A stretch of DNA of 64,000 bases from Asterias amurensis (GCF_032118995.1 NC_092653.1:20665202-20729201), one strand, 5' to 3'; positions 1 to 10,659 are shown, numbered from the stretch's first letter. A program made the numbers and translations. The notes: generated by a model not told the origin, from the sequence alone.

Positions 1-426
1 CGAAGAAGAAACATATTAGAGAGAACAATGGCGGAGGCAGCTTTAGAGTACGTGGGACGGGGAGAGGGACAGCAGGGGGGACGGGGGAACGGCACCTTTT
101 ATTTAACTGTTGCTCTTGGACAGGATCATGGAGAACGGAGGCAGGCTTTAGAGCACATGGGACGGGGATAGGGAAGGGGCAGGGGGATGGGGGGAACGGC
201 AACTTTTATTTAACTATTACTATGGAACGGGATCATGGAGAACACAGGCAGGCATTAGAGCACGTTGGCAGGGAGAGGGAAAGGGCAGGGGGCTGGGGGA
301 ACGGCACGTAGTTTATTCAACTGTTGCTATGGGACGGGATCATGGAGAACGGAGGCAGGCTTTAGAGCACGTGGGACCGGGAGAGGGAAGGGGCAGGGGG
401 ACGGGGGAACGGCACCTTTAATTTAA
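1..426. repeat. GC-rich tandem array, 107-bp unit
   Basis: The anchor GATCATGGAGAAC recurs at 124, 231 and 338, exactly 107 bp apart. Each unit carries a purine-rich GGGACGGGGAGAGG block, GGGGGAACGGCACC and a stretch like TTTAACTGTTGCTATGG. Sequence from 1 belongs to an earlier, partial unit. The array resumes after the insertion at 427-1003 (1004 to about 1100), and one diverged stray unit lies at 6891-7065. No coding potential is evident. Confidence 0.9.
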
Positions 427-1003
427 AGTCACCTGGAAGTGGTATTTTTTCAAAATAAAGCTTTTGTCACTAATATATGTGTTTTGATGAGTGGAATGTG
501 AATAAACAGTTAACTAAGGTTTAAAAAAATCAGTTCTTATATGTTATTTACAAATTTAAGAGTAGACCCCGACCCGAGAGGGCGCTGTTCGTGACGTCAA
601 TCGAGGCAGACTTTGCCTGTAATGCGTAGAGTAAACACAATTGCAAAGTACATGTACAGACCAAGTCGTGAGTTTGTAAGTTTCAACAACAAAAAAATGT
701 TGTTTTTTCCGGCAATGCCGACCAGGTGTATTGCTGCTGAATGCAGAAAAACACTTTTTGAAATGTACCAACTCACGACTTGGACGTACATGTACTTTGC
801 CTGTGTGTTTACTCTACGCATTGCAGGCAAAGTCTGCCTCGATTGACGTCACAAAAGGGGTAGGCGGAGTCAGCCCCCAAACAACTTTATATATTTTTTA
901 AACATATAAAGCGTGACAAACAATTACTAAAAAAATTGTTTTATTGTTCGTAAGCATATACTCTTATGTTTGAAAGAAAAACAAAATATATTTCCAGGTG
1001 ACT
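427..1003. mobile_element. Foldback element with TTAA target duplication and a THAP-start remnant
   Basis: The ends are inverted: AGTCACCTGGAA at 427 and TTCCAGGTGACT ending at 1003, flanked by TTAA at 423-426 and 1004-1007. It splits one unit of the 107-bp array, so the empty site can be inferred. Inside are long inverted arms (about 592-678 and 766-850, starting GACGTCAATCGAGGCAGAC) around a loop. From 715 the loop reads M-P-T-R-C-I-A-A-E-C, the shape of the first zinc-ligand pair of a THAP DNA-binding domain. No complete transposase remains. Confidence 0.8.
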
Positions 1004-1185
1004 TTAACTATTGCTATGGTAAGGGATCATGGAGAACGGAGGCAGGCATTAGAGCACGTGGGACGGGGAGAGGAAGCGGACGGGCGACGGCACCTAACAC
1101 GCATCTCCATTTTTTCAGGACATGCATCCCTCCTCAAGTAAATTATGACAAACTTAATAAAACACCCTTGAAAGTTTACCCTGGG

Positions 1186-1358
1186 TGTGGTGTATTTACG
1201 TGGAGAAATACTTAAGTGTCAGAGTAGCCTAGCACACAATAGCTGCCATTTTGAGAAGTGGTTTATTCACATAACCTTTGACCTGTATACATACATGGAC
1301 TGTGCACTATATATATTCATGAGCCGTTCATAAAGTAGTGCCACAGTGATACATTACA
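1186..1358 (-). repeat. 3' LTR of the 1186-6047 element
   Basis: This 173-bp copy of the LTR at 5870-6047 is the downstream LTR of a minus-strand element. It begins with TGTAATG (minus strand) directly after a polypurine tract and ends with CCACA. Confidence 0.9.
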
Positions 1359-1370
1359 CTTCCTCCTCAC
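1359..1370 (-). promoter_or_regulatory. Polypurine tract
   Basis: The minus strand reads GTGAGGAGGAAG immediately before the 3' LTR, the expected place and composition for the plus-strand DNA primer of an LTR retrotransposon. Confidence 0.8.
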
Positions 1371-1632
1371 TAATTATGAAGTGATGTAAATGTTCAGCAG
1401 TTTACTTTTAATTATTCATAAAGTTCTGGAAAATACACATGTAGTTTGTTGCACTCCTTATATCAGGATAGTAAGAATTCTTGTTTTGTTTTGCATGGCA
1501 TTTTTTTTTTTTTTTTTTAACATAACACTGAACTAGAACTATCAACTCTAAATTGGAGTAAATATTTTTTAAACAAACATGAGTAATAAATCAACTGTTT
1601 CACTCCACTTTGCTTTGTTTCTGTTCTTAAGA

Positions 1633-3739
1633 CTAAAGGTTCAGTTTATCTGGAGGTTTGCGTTGACGTGATGGATAGCGATGTTCACGCACTGGGGACC
1701 GAACTGGCACTAGAGTTTTAGGGTTTTGTGTCTCTTCATCATAAGAGGGTTGCGCACCTGTTGATGGAGTTGTCGCTATCTCTGGTGCTAGTTCTTGTGG
1801 TTGATCAATGTCAGGGGTAACACCTGTATCAGAATCCAAAATCTGGTCGATATGTCTGCGCCAAATCATATCTGGCCCTACGCGCACTTCATACGACAGG
1901 GGACCGTTTCGAGAGTGCACAACACCAAGAATCCACTTTTCTCTGCCTCGATAATCGCGAACTGAGACTGTCTGTCCAACCTGAAGCTCTCGTGTTGTAC
2001 TAGCGGATCTATGTGCAGCTGTCTGGTCCGTTTGTTTGTCACTAACACGGCGGCGAATATCCGGTTTCAAAATATCCAAGCGAGATCTAAGCTGTCGCTT
2101 CATGAATAGCATAGCAGGCGATTGTCCTGTTGTACTGTGAGGTGCACTTCTGTAAGCAAGAAGAAAGTTAGCGAGTTTTGCTGATGTTGATCCTTTCTCC
2201 CCCGCCATAGATTTTAGAGCTTGTTTAAAAGTCTGTACAAATCGTTCAGCCAGCCCATTGGTTGCTGGATGGTACGGAGCAGATCGGATGTGTTTGATAC
2301 CATTGCTCTTGAGGAAAATTTGGAATTCCTCAGACGTGAACTGGGGCCCATTATCGCTAACAAGCTGTTCAGGAACTCCATTGCGTGAGAAAATGTCACG
2401 AAGAAAATCAATGGTCTGAGTTGTGTTCGATGATTTGGTACACACAACCTCTGGCCATTTTGAGTGTGCATCCACGACCACTAGGTACATTTGTCCAAGG
2501 AACGGTCCGGCATAATCAATATGGATGCGTTGCCATGGGGTCGTTGGCCATTCCCATGTATGGAGTGGTGCTGAAGTTGGATTACGCTGAACTCTTTGGC
2601 ATCCAGAGCATCCTTTGGCAATTTGTTCAATATCATGATCAATCCCAGGCCACCAAGCATAGCCTCGTGCGAGTGTTTTCATTTTCACAACACCGAGGTG
2701 CCCTGAATGTAACTCATCAAGGACTTTCTTGCGTAGCTTGGACGGAATTACGACGCGTAGTCCCCACATAAGGCATCCCTCATGTACAGAGAGTTCATTT
2801 CTGCGTGTATGAAATGGTGCAAGGACGGAGTTGTGAGTGTTAGGCCACCCTTTCATGGTATACTCACGAGCCTGGGCGACTGTCAAATCATATGCCGTCT
2901 CCCGAGCTACTTGTGAAGATGTCACTGGCAAAATTTCGAGTTGTGAGACATAGAGAAGATTGTCTGGGTCACTGTACTCATGAGTGACCTCTGGCAATGG
3001 CAATCTCGACAGTCCATCGGCATTACAATGCTTCGCTGTATTTTTGTATTCAATGTCATAGTCATGACTCCCAAGAAATATCGCGTATCTCACCAATCGT
3101 GACGCGGAAGTCGCAGGAATGCTCTTTGCAGGGTTGAATGTGGATGTGAGCGGTTGATGGTCTGTAACCAGCGTGAATTTCCTTCCATAGAGATAGTTAT
3201 GGAATTTTGTAACACCCCATATTAGTGCTAAGGCTTCCTTATCAATCTGTGAATAGTTACGTTCTGCCAAAGATAGTGTGCGTGATGCGTATGCGATTGG
3301 CCGCTCAGATCCATCTTGCATAACGTGAGACATCACAGCACCCAACCCATATGGTGAGGCATCACAAGCTAACTTGACCTGTAGATCTGGGTTGTAATGT
3401 GTCAAAACTTCCTTAGAAGTGATCAGAGTTTTGGCCTTGTTGAATGCATTTTCACAGTCTGCAGTCCAAACCCATGGTTTATTCTTCTCAAGCAGTCTGT
3501 TGAGTGGGTGCAGTATAGTGGCCAAATTCGGTAGAAAGCGGTGGTAGTAATTGATGAGCCCAAGGAATGAGCGCATTTGGCTGACATTGGTTGGTTGTGG
3601 GGCATTGTTCACTGCGTTGACTTTGTCCTGAGTCTTATGTAGTCCCTCAGCGTCAATCTCATGCCCACAGAAGACAACGCGTTTCTTGAAGAACTCACAC
3701 TTTGACTTGTTGAGTTTTAATCCGCGGTCATCAAGAACA
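1633..3739 (-). CDS. RT thumb, RNase H and integrase of the Mag-like element
   Basis: This frame stays open from about 3740 down to the stop at 1633. It starts with the RT connection (MRSFLGLINYYHRFLPN). RNase H follows, with LACDASPYGLGAV, the E of IDKEALAL and TDHQPL. Integrase has a zinc-binding head (HSGHLGVVKMKTLARGYAWWPG then CSGCQ), then the catalytic triad as D in HIDYAGPF, D in VSDNGPQF and E in GLAERFVQ. A C-terminal tail after WILGVVH ends in a basic PSRQRKPPDKLNL. The order RT, RNase H, integrase is standard Ty3/gypsy. All three integrase acidic residues are present. Confidence 0.92.
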
Positions 3740-4515
3740 TTGAGGCTCGCTCGAGGTTGTGAAGACGCTCTCTATCATCACGACCTGTCACAATCATGTC
3801 ATCAAGTATGCACTGCACACCTGGAATTCCTTGGAGGATTTGCTCCATAGTAAGCTGACATATGGCTGGGGCGGATGCTACTCCAAATGCAAGGCGATCG
3901 ATGCATCTGAAAAAGTCCCTTGTGTGTGTTGAGTGTCAACAATTTACTTGACTCATCCTCCATAACCATGTGTAGATATGCTTGAGTCAAATCAAGCTTG
4001 CTAAATCTTTGTCCACCTGCGAGTGTTGCAAATACATCTTCAATTTTAGGCAAGGGGTAATGGTCAATCTTTAAGTTCGCATTGACTGTAACCTTGAAAT
4101 CACCGCAAATTCGAACTCCGCCGTTTTTCTTTGGAACTGGTACGATAGGCGTTGCCCATTGACTTGTGGCAACTGGAGTTATTATATGTTCACGTTCCAG
4201 TCTTTCTAGTTCCATCTCAACTTTAGGTCGCAGTGCATATGGCACTTGTCTTGCTTTGAGAAATACGGGGGACGAATTGTCTTTGAGCGTTAGTTTCCCT
4301 TTAATGCCTTGTAACTCACCAACTTTATCACTGAATAGCTTCTCATGTTTCTTGAGCAGCGAGTTGAGGTGAGTGTCTCTCATATCCATGGAGGAGGTTC
4401 TCATGGCTAAAATACTTGGCCAGTCCAATTTTACTGTAGCGAGCCAATCACGACCGGCCACCTCCTTCGACAACGTACAGTTTCTGTGTACAACTCTGTT
4501 CTTTGTACTGGACAT
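3740..4515 (-). pseudogene. Reverse transcriptase, 5' half, frame-broken
   Basis: An open frame from 4515 to 3802 carries the RT fingers and palm start: VPKKNGGVRICGDFK and the catalytic-site block FSKLDLTQAYLHM. A one-base shift near 3910 moves the frame. The shifted frame continues with a conserved RLAFGVASAPAICQ block and the L-D-D active site (ILDDMIV, near 3810). A second shift near 3750 returns to the original frame and joins the downstream Pol frame. The two breaks compensate each other; both are single-base. Confidence 0.85.
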
Positions 4516-5596
4516 GTACTGTCAGCAATCCTGCAGGGGAAACTCTTTCTCCTGTATATGTTTGCAACTTTACTTTTGATGGTTGCAGAGTTACTGTCGG
4601 TAAGAGTTTTCGATAGTCAGCCATTGAAATGATCGAAATGGCAGATCCTGTATCAACTTCCATGGTGATCGGGATATTGTTGACTTTCGGTGTGACCCAT
4701 ATCGCTGTGCTCATGTCACACCGAGAATTTACATTGTTGATATTGACTCTTCCGATAAAAATTTCATCATCCTCCTGTTCATCATTTGGAATGTTCTCCA
4801 TGACTTTTGTTGACTGCGCCTTCCCCTGGTAAGTATGCTTACGTCTGTTTGGATTAGGTTTGAACGTTTTGTTCGAAGGGGTCTGTGGTGGCTTTGAACG
4901 ACATGCAGGCGCAATGTGGCCTGGTTTCCCACAAGAATGGCAAGTTGCGTCTTTAAATCGACACTGATCTGGGCTGTGATTTGACCTTCCGCAGCGGTAG
5001 CATGAAGTTGAAGAATGGGAGCGTGATTTCACATTAAATTTGTGAACAGTAGAATCAGGTTTTAACTGCTGACGAAGCTCAACTGCATCCTTAGCAGCTG
5101 TTTCCATTGCAGTGGCCATTTCCAAGGCTTTGTTTAGTGTTAGTTTTGCCTCAGCGAGCAGTCGCTTCTGGATACTTCCTGCCCGTAACCCACACACAAA
5201 TCGGTCACGGAGGGCATCATTCAAATAGTCACCAAAATTGCAATGTTCAGCAAACCGTCGGAGTTGAGCGAGGTAAGTACTGACACTCTCACCCTCAAGT
5301 TGTTCTCGCTTGTGGAAACGAAAACGTTCAGCGATGACAAGTGGCTTGGGTGACAAGTGTTGTGATAAAATTTCAACTAACTCCTTGTATGTCTTTGTGG
5401 ATGGCTTGTTTGGCGTAGTTAAATGTTTCAAGAGCCCATACGTCTTTGGTCCAATAAGGCTGATAAGTGCAGGCACTTTCTTGGCTGCTGGGATTGAGTT
5501 CACATCAAAATATTGTTCAAGCCTTTCAATATATGTAGGCCAGTCTTCCTCTGTCCCATCAAAGGGATCAATTCTGCCAATCATTGATGAAGCCAT
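4448..5596 (-). CDS. Gag-protease polyprotein of the Mag-like element
   Basis: The reading frame encodes 382 residues from the ATG at 5596, 253 bases inside the LTR edge. Residues 1-170 are a Gag capsid-like region (DPFDGTEEDWPTYIERLEQYF near the start). Around residues 200-235 are two zinc knuckles, CYRCGRSNHSPDQC and CHSCGKPGHIAPAC, which bind retroelement RNA. Near residue 315 is the aspartic protease motif DTGSAISI. The frame ends at 4448 just after the protease flap region, where homology continues in another frame, so Gag and Pol were probably one polyprotein and a single-base indel near 4455 splits them. Confidence 0.88.
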   Translation of the reverse strand: MASSMIGRIDPFDGTEEDWPTYIERLEQYFDVNSIPAAKKVPALISLIGPKTYGLLKHLTTPNKPSTKTYKELVEILSQHLSPKPLVIAERFRFHKREQLEGESVSTYLAQLRRFAEHCNFGDYLNDALRDRFVCGLRAGSIQKRLLAEAKLTLNKALEMATAMETAAKDAVELRQQLKPDSTVHKFNVKSRSHSSTSCYRCGRSNHSPDQCRFKDATCHSCGKPGHIAPACRSKPPQTPSNKTFKPNPNRRKHTYQGKAQSTKVMENIPNDEQEDDEIFIGRVNINNVNSRCDMSTAIWVTPKVNNIPITMEVDTGSAISIISMADYRKLLPTVTLQPSKVKLQTYTGERVSPAGLLTVHVQYKEQSCTQKLYVVEGGGRS

Positions 5597-5848
5597 GATC
5601 TAGAATGGTAGCTCAAGTTCACAGAATTACATGTAACAGCAATCGGCAATGCGTACGCCACACGAGTAGAGATGAACTGTCAGATTCAGTCTATGTGTAT
5701 ATGTACATACCCTCACTCACTGGTGTTGTAAAACGGATCCAGATTCACTCCAAATTTCCACATTTTATGCAGCTACCCTGGCGAATTTGTACATTAAATT
5801 TGTACTCTTAAGATCACAATACTTAGATCTTTAACATAGCAGGCTAAT

Positions 5849-5867
5849 AATCCCATCCTCGTCGCCA
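5849..5867 (-). promoter_or_regulatory. Primer binding site, tRNA-Ser (GCU type)
   Basis: Two bases inside the 5' LTR the minus strand reads TGGCGACGAGGATGGGATT. That is the exact complement of the 3' end of metazoan tRNA-Ser(GCU), which ends ...CCTCGTCGCCA. All 19 positions match the tRNA sequence as I recall it. Confidence 0.85.
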
Positions 5868-5869
5868 AT

Positions 5870-6047
5870 TGTGGTGTATTTACGTGGAGAAATACTTATT
5901 AAGTGTCAGAGTAGCCTAGCACACAATAGCTGCCATTTTGAGAAGTGGTTTATTCACATAACCTTTGACCTGTATACATACATGGACTGTGCACTATATA
6001 TATATTCATGAGCCGTTCATAAAGTAGTGCCACAGTGATACATTACA
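5870..6047 (-). repeat. 5' LTR of the 1186-6047 element
   Basis: This 178-bp LTR matches 1186-1358 except for a 3-bp indel (ACTTATTAAG against ACTTAAG) and a 2-bp TA indel. On the minus strand it contains a TATATATA tract followed by GTGCACAG, a plausible promoter, and further on GAATAAACC, which supplies a polyadenylation signal. Confidence 0.9.
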
Positions 6048-6049
6048 CC

Positions 6050-6330
6050 ATGGAGGTAGGATTACACTGGGGACATTAATTTTTATTTTAAACCTCGCGG
6101 CATCTACCCCTCTTTTGTCACCCCCACCCCCAAACACCCTATTTTCTTGGTAGTTCGAACAAATAAAACACGCCTGGAAAGTTTACGCATTGGGACATTA
6201 CTTTTTGTTTTAAACCTTGTGGCATCTACACCTCTTTTGTTAGCCCCAACCCCCAACACACGATTGTCTTTGTAGCTCGGAAATGCCAGGAAGCAACACC
6301 GTGGAGTTCTGCGCTTGCGCCAAGCTGCGT
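6050..6330. repeat. Two tandem copies of a unit of about 125 bp
   Basis: GGGACATTA-(T/C)TTTTT-GTTTTAAACC...GGCATCTAC.CCTCTTTTGT occurs at about 6070 and again at about 6194. A third partial piece (AATAAAACACCCTTGAAAGTTTACCC) lies at 1157-1183, just left of the retrotransposon. The LTR element therefore landed inside this local repeat, or was flanked by it through rearrangement. Confidence 0.7.
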
Positions 6331-6599
6331 CCCATAGAAAGACACACGTTACAGTGCGCATAAGTTGATGCCAGTTTAAAATACAAGGTGATTTGGCTTA
6401 TTCTCTAAGTTTCAACATTAACGATTTTATGACACTTATACAGTTTCTTTCATTGGCAAAACAGTAATGATTCCATTTTTTTCTTTGTGTTTTCCTCATT
6501 TAAGGTGATTGTTTTAATTTATATTCATTGTGTTGTTTGGCTTTCTTGGTATGTTCTGTTGTGCTACTTTCTTTTGATTCCAGTTGTTTTTCAGTTGAG

Positions 6600-6830
6600 T
6601 TTTCAACACAAGGTGAATTGGGAAAAAAAATTAATTCTACTAAAAAATAATACAATACGGGAAAATAATGATCAGGACGGAAAACAAATTAACGGGGCTT
6701 GGAAAATAATACGGAAAGGGGAAAAAAGAAAAGGGACTTATAAATGATACGGGACAGGGAAAAAAATAAACTGAACGGGAAGAAGAAAACGACACGGAGT
6801 ACAGACAGGGACAGGGTAATTGGTATTGTG
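6600..6830 (+). repeat. Purine-rich low-complexity stretch
   Basis: More than 200 bases are strongly A/G-biased on the plus strand, with recurring GGGAAAA, ACGGAAA and GGGACAGGG words. It lies upstream of a stray copy of the 107-bp unit (6891-7065) and is not coding. Confidence 0.6.
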
Positions 6831-7067
6831 ATGTCACTCTTTGCTAAGCAATTAAGATTGATACAAAGTTAAGATCAATCTTAGTGCTTTGTGGAATCGG
6901 AACAGTGCGGAACTCTAGCGGGACCCGGGGAACGGCACAATGTATTTTACTGTTGCTATGGGATGGGATCATGGAAAACGGAGGCAGGCATTAGGGAAGC
7001 ATGTGGGACGGGGAGAGGAAGGGGCAGGGGGCGGGAGAACGGCACCTTACACGCAGAAACACGCCGT

Positions 7068-7600
7068 CTTAAACTTAGAGCTTTTTGAACATTTGAATGC
7101 GTTCCGGTCATATTATATTCTTTTGCGCTGTCCTCTCGTTAAAAAACACTCTATATGTTGCTTATATGTATATTACCACCAAAAATGTTTTTTTTGTGGT
7201 CACAAATAGTCTCATCTTTTGGTCTATTTTCACAGGGCTACACTCTATATGTTGCTTACATGTATATTATTTACACTACCATTTGCCTACACCTACTTAA
7301 CCGCCCCCGCCCCCCCCCCCCCATCCCTATTAAGAACATACACACAACGCTTCATACGTTCTTTAAAGCCTCTAACAAGGGAAAACTTCATAATCTTAAA
7401 CTTTGAGCTTTTGAACATTTGAGTGCGTTCCGGTCATATTATATACTTTTGCGCTGTCCTCTCGTAAAAAAACACTCTTTATGTTGCTTATATGTATATT
7501 ACCACCAAAAATGTTTTTTTTGTGGTCACAAAATAGTCTCATCTTTTGGTCTGTTTTCACAGGGCTACATGTATGATTTCGCTTTTCCCTTACACACATA
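7068..7600. repeat. Tandem duplication, about 325-bp period, with a C-rich tract
   Basis: CTTAAACTTNGAGCTTTTTGAACATTTGA(A/G)TGCGTTCCGGTCATATTATA begins near 7068 and again near 7393. It continues through ACCACCAAAAATG, TTTTTTTTGTGGTCACAAA and CAGGGCTACA. The first copy ends in a C-rich tract (CCGCCCCCG then about 13 C, 7302-7322). No gene is recognisable. Confidence 0.8.
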
Positions 7601-8267
7601 TATCATTATTTCATAAGTTCATATTTCCTTAACCACATTAGCTATTTTTACAATCTATACATCACACGACCTTTCATGTTTACTGTAGTTGTACCTTTCA
7701 TTCCCTTGCTTTAGGTACTTCACAAAAATGGATATGTTGGTGATCATTTCTTGACCTTTTGACCTGTTTATAAACCGACGGTGCTATTTAAATGCTTTAA
7801 AAAAAGTGTTATTTTATGGCCTTTTAGGTTAAAATTCGCCAAATTGGGTTCGCAGGAGGATACTACATATACGATGTCAAGTGCAGTTATCATTCATTCT
7901 GTTATCATGTGACCCTGCCACACCTTGACATTAAAGCCAGCGTATGCCCGATCTATGAACATTTTAGCGAATACGCTGGCGCACATCAAATAAGTTATGG
8001 GTAAGTTTTGTATAAGTTATGAGCACGCTGAAATACGCTGATATACGTCGGTGTAAGGCGAAGTCGTATGCAAGCGTGTGGCTCATAAGTTCTGCACTGT
8101 TGTAGGTAAGTTAATAGTAGGTTGACATAATACCTTGCGTACCCAAACTTATTTCTAACCTATGAGTACCGTGCTTTGAACCTATGTCTCAAACGTATTT
8201 GACGTGTTTCCGGACGACCACAGAATTTGCTGAACGTGTTTCTTACTTCATCATCATCATGAATACC

Positions 8268-8442
8268 GGACACTTCGGCACCTTGCAAACTCGGCACCAG
8301 CAAACTCGGCACCTCTCAAACTCGGCACCCACAACCTCGGCACCTTGCAAACTCGACACCCACAAACTCGGCACATGCACAACTACAAACTCGGCACCTG
8401 GTTGAAAACGCTCAATCTGCCACGGTTACAAACTCGGCACCC
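8268..8442 (+). repeat. Degenerate minisatellite, AAACTCGGCACC core
   Basis: About nine copies of AAACTCGGCACC or one-base variants occur with 3-5 variable bases between most of them (for example TTGC, AGC, TCTC, CAC). The last copies are spaced further apart. Confidence 0.85.
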
Positions 8443-9147
8443 AGTTAGAAATTGAAATAAGTCCCGATCCTCGTCGTGTGTATCGACGGGTTCGACGTCG
8501 TACCGACGATACATACCATGTATTTTCACTGTCATGGTGAGGTCGCCCTTTTCAAAAATCTGTATCAAAGTAATTAATATTTATTTTGTGTAAACTTTTG
8601 AAGACCGAGTCGAAAATACGTAATTTCGATGTCCAAGTATTTTTTGGGAACATTTACACGAAACTTTGATCAAATAAAACACTAATTCAAAATAAAGAGT
8701 ACGTGTAAATAATTTCTGTTACAGACTGTCGTGCACTGTGTTTTATAACAAGATGATCGGAACCCACAGCTGCTGAGACATTGCACGATTCCACTAAATA
8801 CCGGGTGTGAGCACACTATTGTCGCTGCCGCCCGCCGCCGTGGTGGGGCAAAAGTCCCACACGGAGACAAAACACGCTCCCAAATCACACTCTCTTCAAA
8901 ATCAAAAAGTCATTGTCAACCAAACGCTAACATTTCAAAGCCCAATACATCAACAAATAGCGATGCACTTTCACCAACCTGATTGAAAACAAAAAACAAA
9001 ACAAAAACTGAACGTGCGGACGTAAAGTTTCCGGGGGAAAAAAAATTCAGATGCCAATTTTTCGAAAGTTCGGAAGCGGTATTATGGTCATATGAGCTAG
9101 CATAACTACTAATTATTTTAACTAAATTCAAACCAGTTTTTATGGTG

Positions 9148-9558
9148 TTAATATACTACTCTACTCTTCGGGTGGCATTTGCCATGGGTTGGTGACCAGT
9201 TGTAGAGTTGTTTAGTGATGCGATTTGTTCCCATTCGTTGGAGGTGACCAAACCACTTCAACCTGCATTTTCTTATGATGCTTGTGAGTGGGGGCTGTTT
9301 GGTAATTATTCTTACATGGTGATTTGTGGTATGTTGTGTCCATTTAATGCGCAGGATCTTTGTTTGGCATCTTATGTCAAAAGCATCTAGCCTGGCTTCG
9401 TCTCTTTCTGTCAGACTCCAGCATTCGGCGGCGTACAGCAAGGTTGAAAGTACACAAGAGTTGTAGAACCTCTTCTTCAGGTTGAGATATCGATCTTTCC
9501 ATATCTTCTCCAGCTCCCTGAAAGATCCTGCAGCTCTATAGACCCCCACCCTCCCCAA
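9148..9558 (-). pseudogene. RTE-like LINE, C-terminal reverse transcriptase fragment
   Basis: The minus strand encodes 136 residues that match the C-terminal end of a family of non-LTR retrotransposons. Recognisable blocks are RELEKIWKDRYLNLKKRFY, LLYAAECWSLTERDEARLDA, FDIRCQTKILRIKW and RLKWFGHLQRM. It starts abruptly near 9540 inside a conserved region, so the upstream part is missing here. It is the expected continuation of the LINE piece at 18640-20490. I infer RTE-like, but I-clade relatives have similar C-termini. Confidence 0.8.
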
Positions 9559-9589
9559 GAAATGGCTTTACAACTGCAGAATTTCTCTC

Positions 9590-9865
9590 GTAGTTTGATT
9601 CATTTGTGGACTTCGTGAACTCTTTGAACAGTAAGTTAATCATAGCAGGGAAATTTAATCTGCAAGTGGATGTCCCTACAAAGAGTGACGTTTCGCATTT
9701 TCCGACTACTGTCTTGAGTGCTAGTTTGACCCAGCATGTCATTGGCCCAACCCATGATCTTGGGCATACCTTGGACCTTGGGAAAGTGATCATCTTATTG
9801 CTGACTGCCACATAGGTTCACTGCTGTCTGACCATTTTGTTGTAAGCTGCACAGTTCAGATACCA
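9590..9865 (+). pseudogene. CR1/L2-like LINE endonuclease fragment
   Basis: The plus strand carries the second half of an AP-endonuclease (EEP) domain: SFVDFVNSLNSKLIIAGKFN, then a TQHVIGPTHDLGHTLDL block, and after a frame break SDHFVVSCTVQ. The conserved aspartate of GDFN is a lysine codon here (GKFN), so it is dead. The sequence stops at about 9865. I think it is the 5' piece of the LINE whose RT occupies 16600-18660. Confidence 0.7.
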
Positions 9866-10515
9866 ATAATAATAGTAACTAGACATGATTGCATTTGTGC
9901 ACAAATGCAGAGCTGTTTCTTTAATAAAATTTTCAAATTTTCCCTCTTAATTTGAAATTCTTTTTGCATCAAAGCAGTTATGACAGTCCAGCCTAATTAA
10001 AAAGAATTTTTGGGATTATACCATGTTCAGATAGCATTTTATGACTTCAAGGTGCAAACAATTAAAATAATCTTAAAAGATCATGTGATGATGTCATTTC
10101 ACAATTCACAAGAACTTGTCAATATCCAACAACCTACCAAGTTTCAACATGATCGCATTATTACCTAGGGAGTTATATTAGTTCAAAAAGTGCACCTTTA
10201 AGGCCGCGTCACGTGACCCCCGATGACGTCATTGATCTGAAACTTCACACATATGATGGCTGCCTGTGTGTGTAAAATTTGAAGTGATTACAAGAAACTT
10301 CACCACACACATCTTCAAAAAGTCCATTTTGACGAGTTTTCAACCTGCCGCTAGAGGGCACTGTTGCATTTTGTGACGCCATTGGTATTTTTTTTGAACT
10401 GCCCACCCTTGCAATTGCTCTTTGGGAACCTTGCAAATCAGCACTTATATGAAATTTTTCTGAAGATGACAAATAAAAAAAAAAATAATAATAATAATAA
10501 AAAAAACTTTAAACT
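9866..10515. other. Non-coding stretch, no gene seen
   Basis: The stretch is AT-rich without conserved reading frames. It includes GATAATAATAGT-like low complexity near 9860-9880, a segment with a CTAGAGGGCAC motif near 10350, and A/ATA microsatellite near 10470-10506. Confidence 0.5.
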
Positions 10516-10566
10516 TTAACTTTAACAAAAACAAGAGCCGTTTCGCTGTGCTTCGCTACGAAACAG
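10516..10566. repeat. Short dispersed repeat with hairpin GTTTCGCTG...
   Basis: AACAAAAACAAGAGCC precedes a hairpin whose arms are GTTTCG and CGAAAC (540-564), followed by AGCTAAT. A second copy lies at 55460-55507, also next to an A-rich run. The layout suggests a short retroposon ending in poly-A/T. Confidence 0.6.
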
Positions 10567-10659
10567 CTAATAATAACGAGGTCTTATAGAGCGCACAAAT
10601 CCACAAAAGTGCTCAGGGCGCTATTACATAGAAAATTCAAACGAAAATAACAAAGAACA
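10567..10659 (-). mobile_element. 3' end of a CR1-like LINE (other piece at 15910-16568)
   Basis: The minus strand reads AGCGCCCTGAGCACTTTTG...GCGCTCTATAAGACC followed by TTATTATTA, a typical 3' UTR plus short microsatellite tail of CR1/L2 LINEs. It abuts the 5-bp target duplication of the LTR element at 10665, with the LINE coding end on the far side. Confidence 0.7.

Larger units (their letters stand above)
1186..6047 (-). mobile_element. Ty3/gypsy LTR retrotransposon, Mag-like, nearly full length
   Basis: This 4.86-kb minus-strand element is bounded by direct repeats of 173 and 178 bp that begin TG and end CA (5'-TGTAATGTATCACTG on the minus strand). Inside the 5' LTR is a tRNA-Ser primer binding site, and inside the 3' LTR is a purine tract. 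Gag, protease, reverse transcriptase, RNase H and integrase follow in the canonical Ty3/gypsy order. The two LTRs differ only by two short indels, so the insertion is young, yet the coding region has at least three frame breaks. No clear 5-bp target duplication was found: the flanks are CTGGG and CCATG. Confidence 0.9.

Noticed and set aside
1181..6052. 5-bp target duplication of the Mag-like element
   Set aside because: The flanks CTGGG and CCATG do not match; either it was lost or the flanks recombined.
6104..6361. Minus-strand 85-codon frame
   Set aside because: It spans the two 125-bp tandem units; its repeats are those of the DNA unit.
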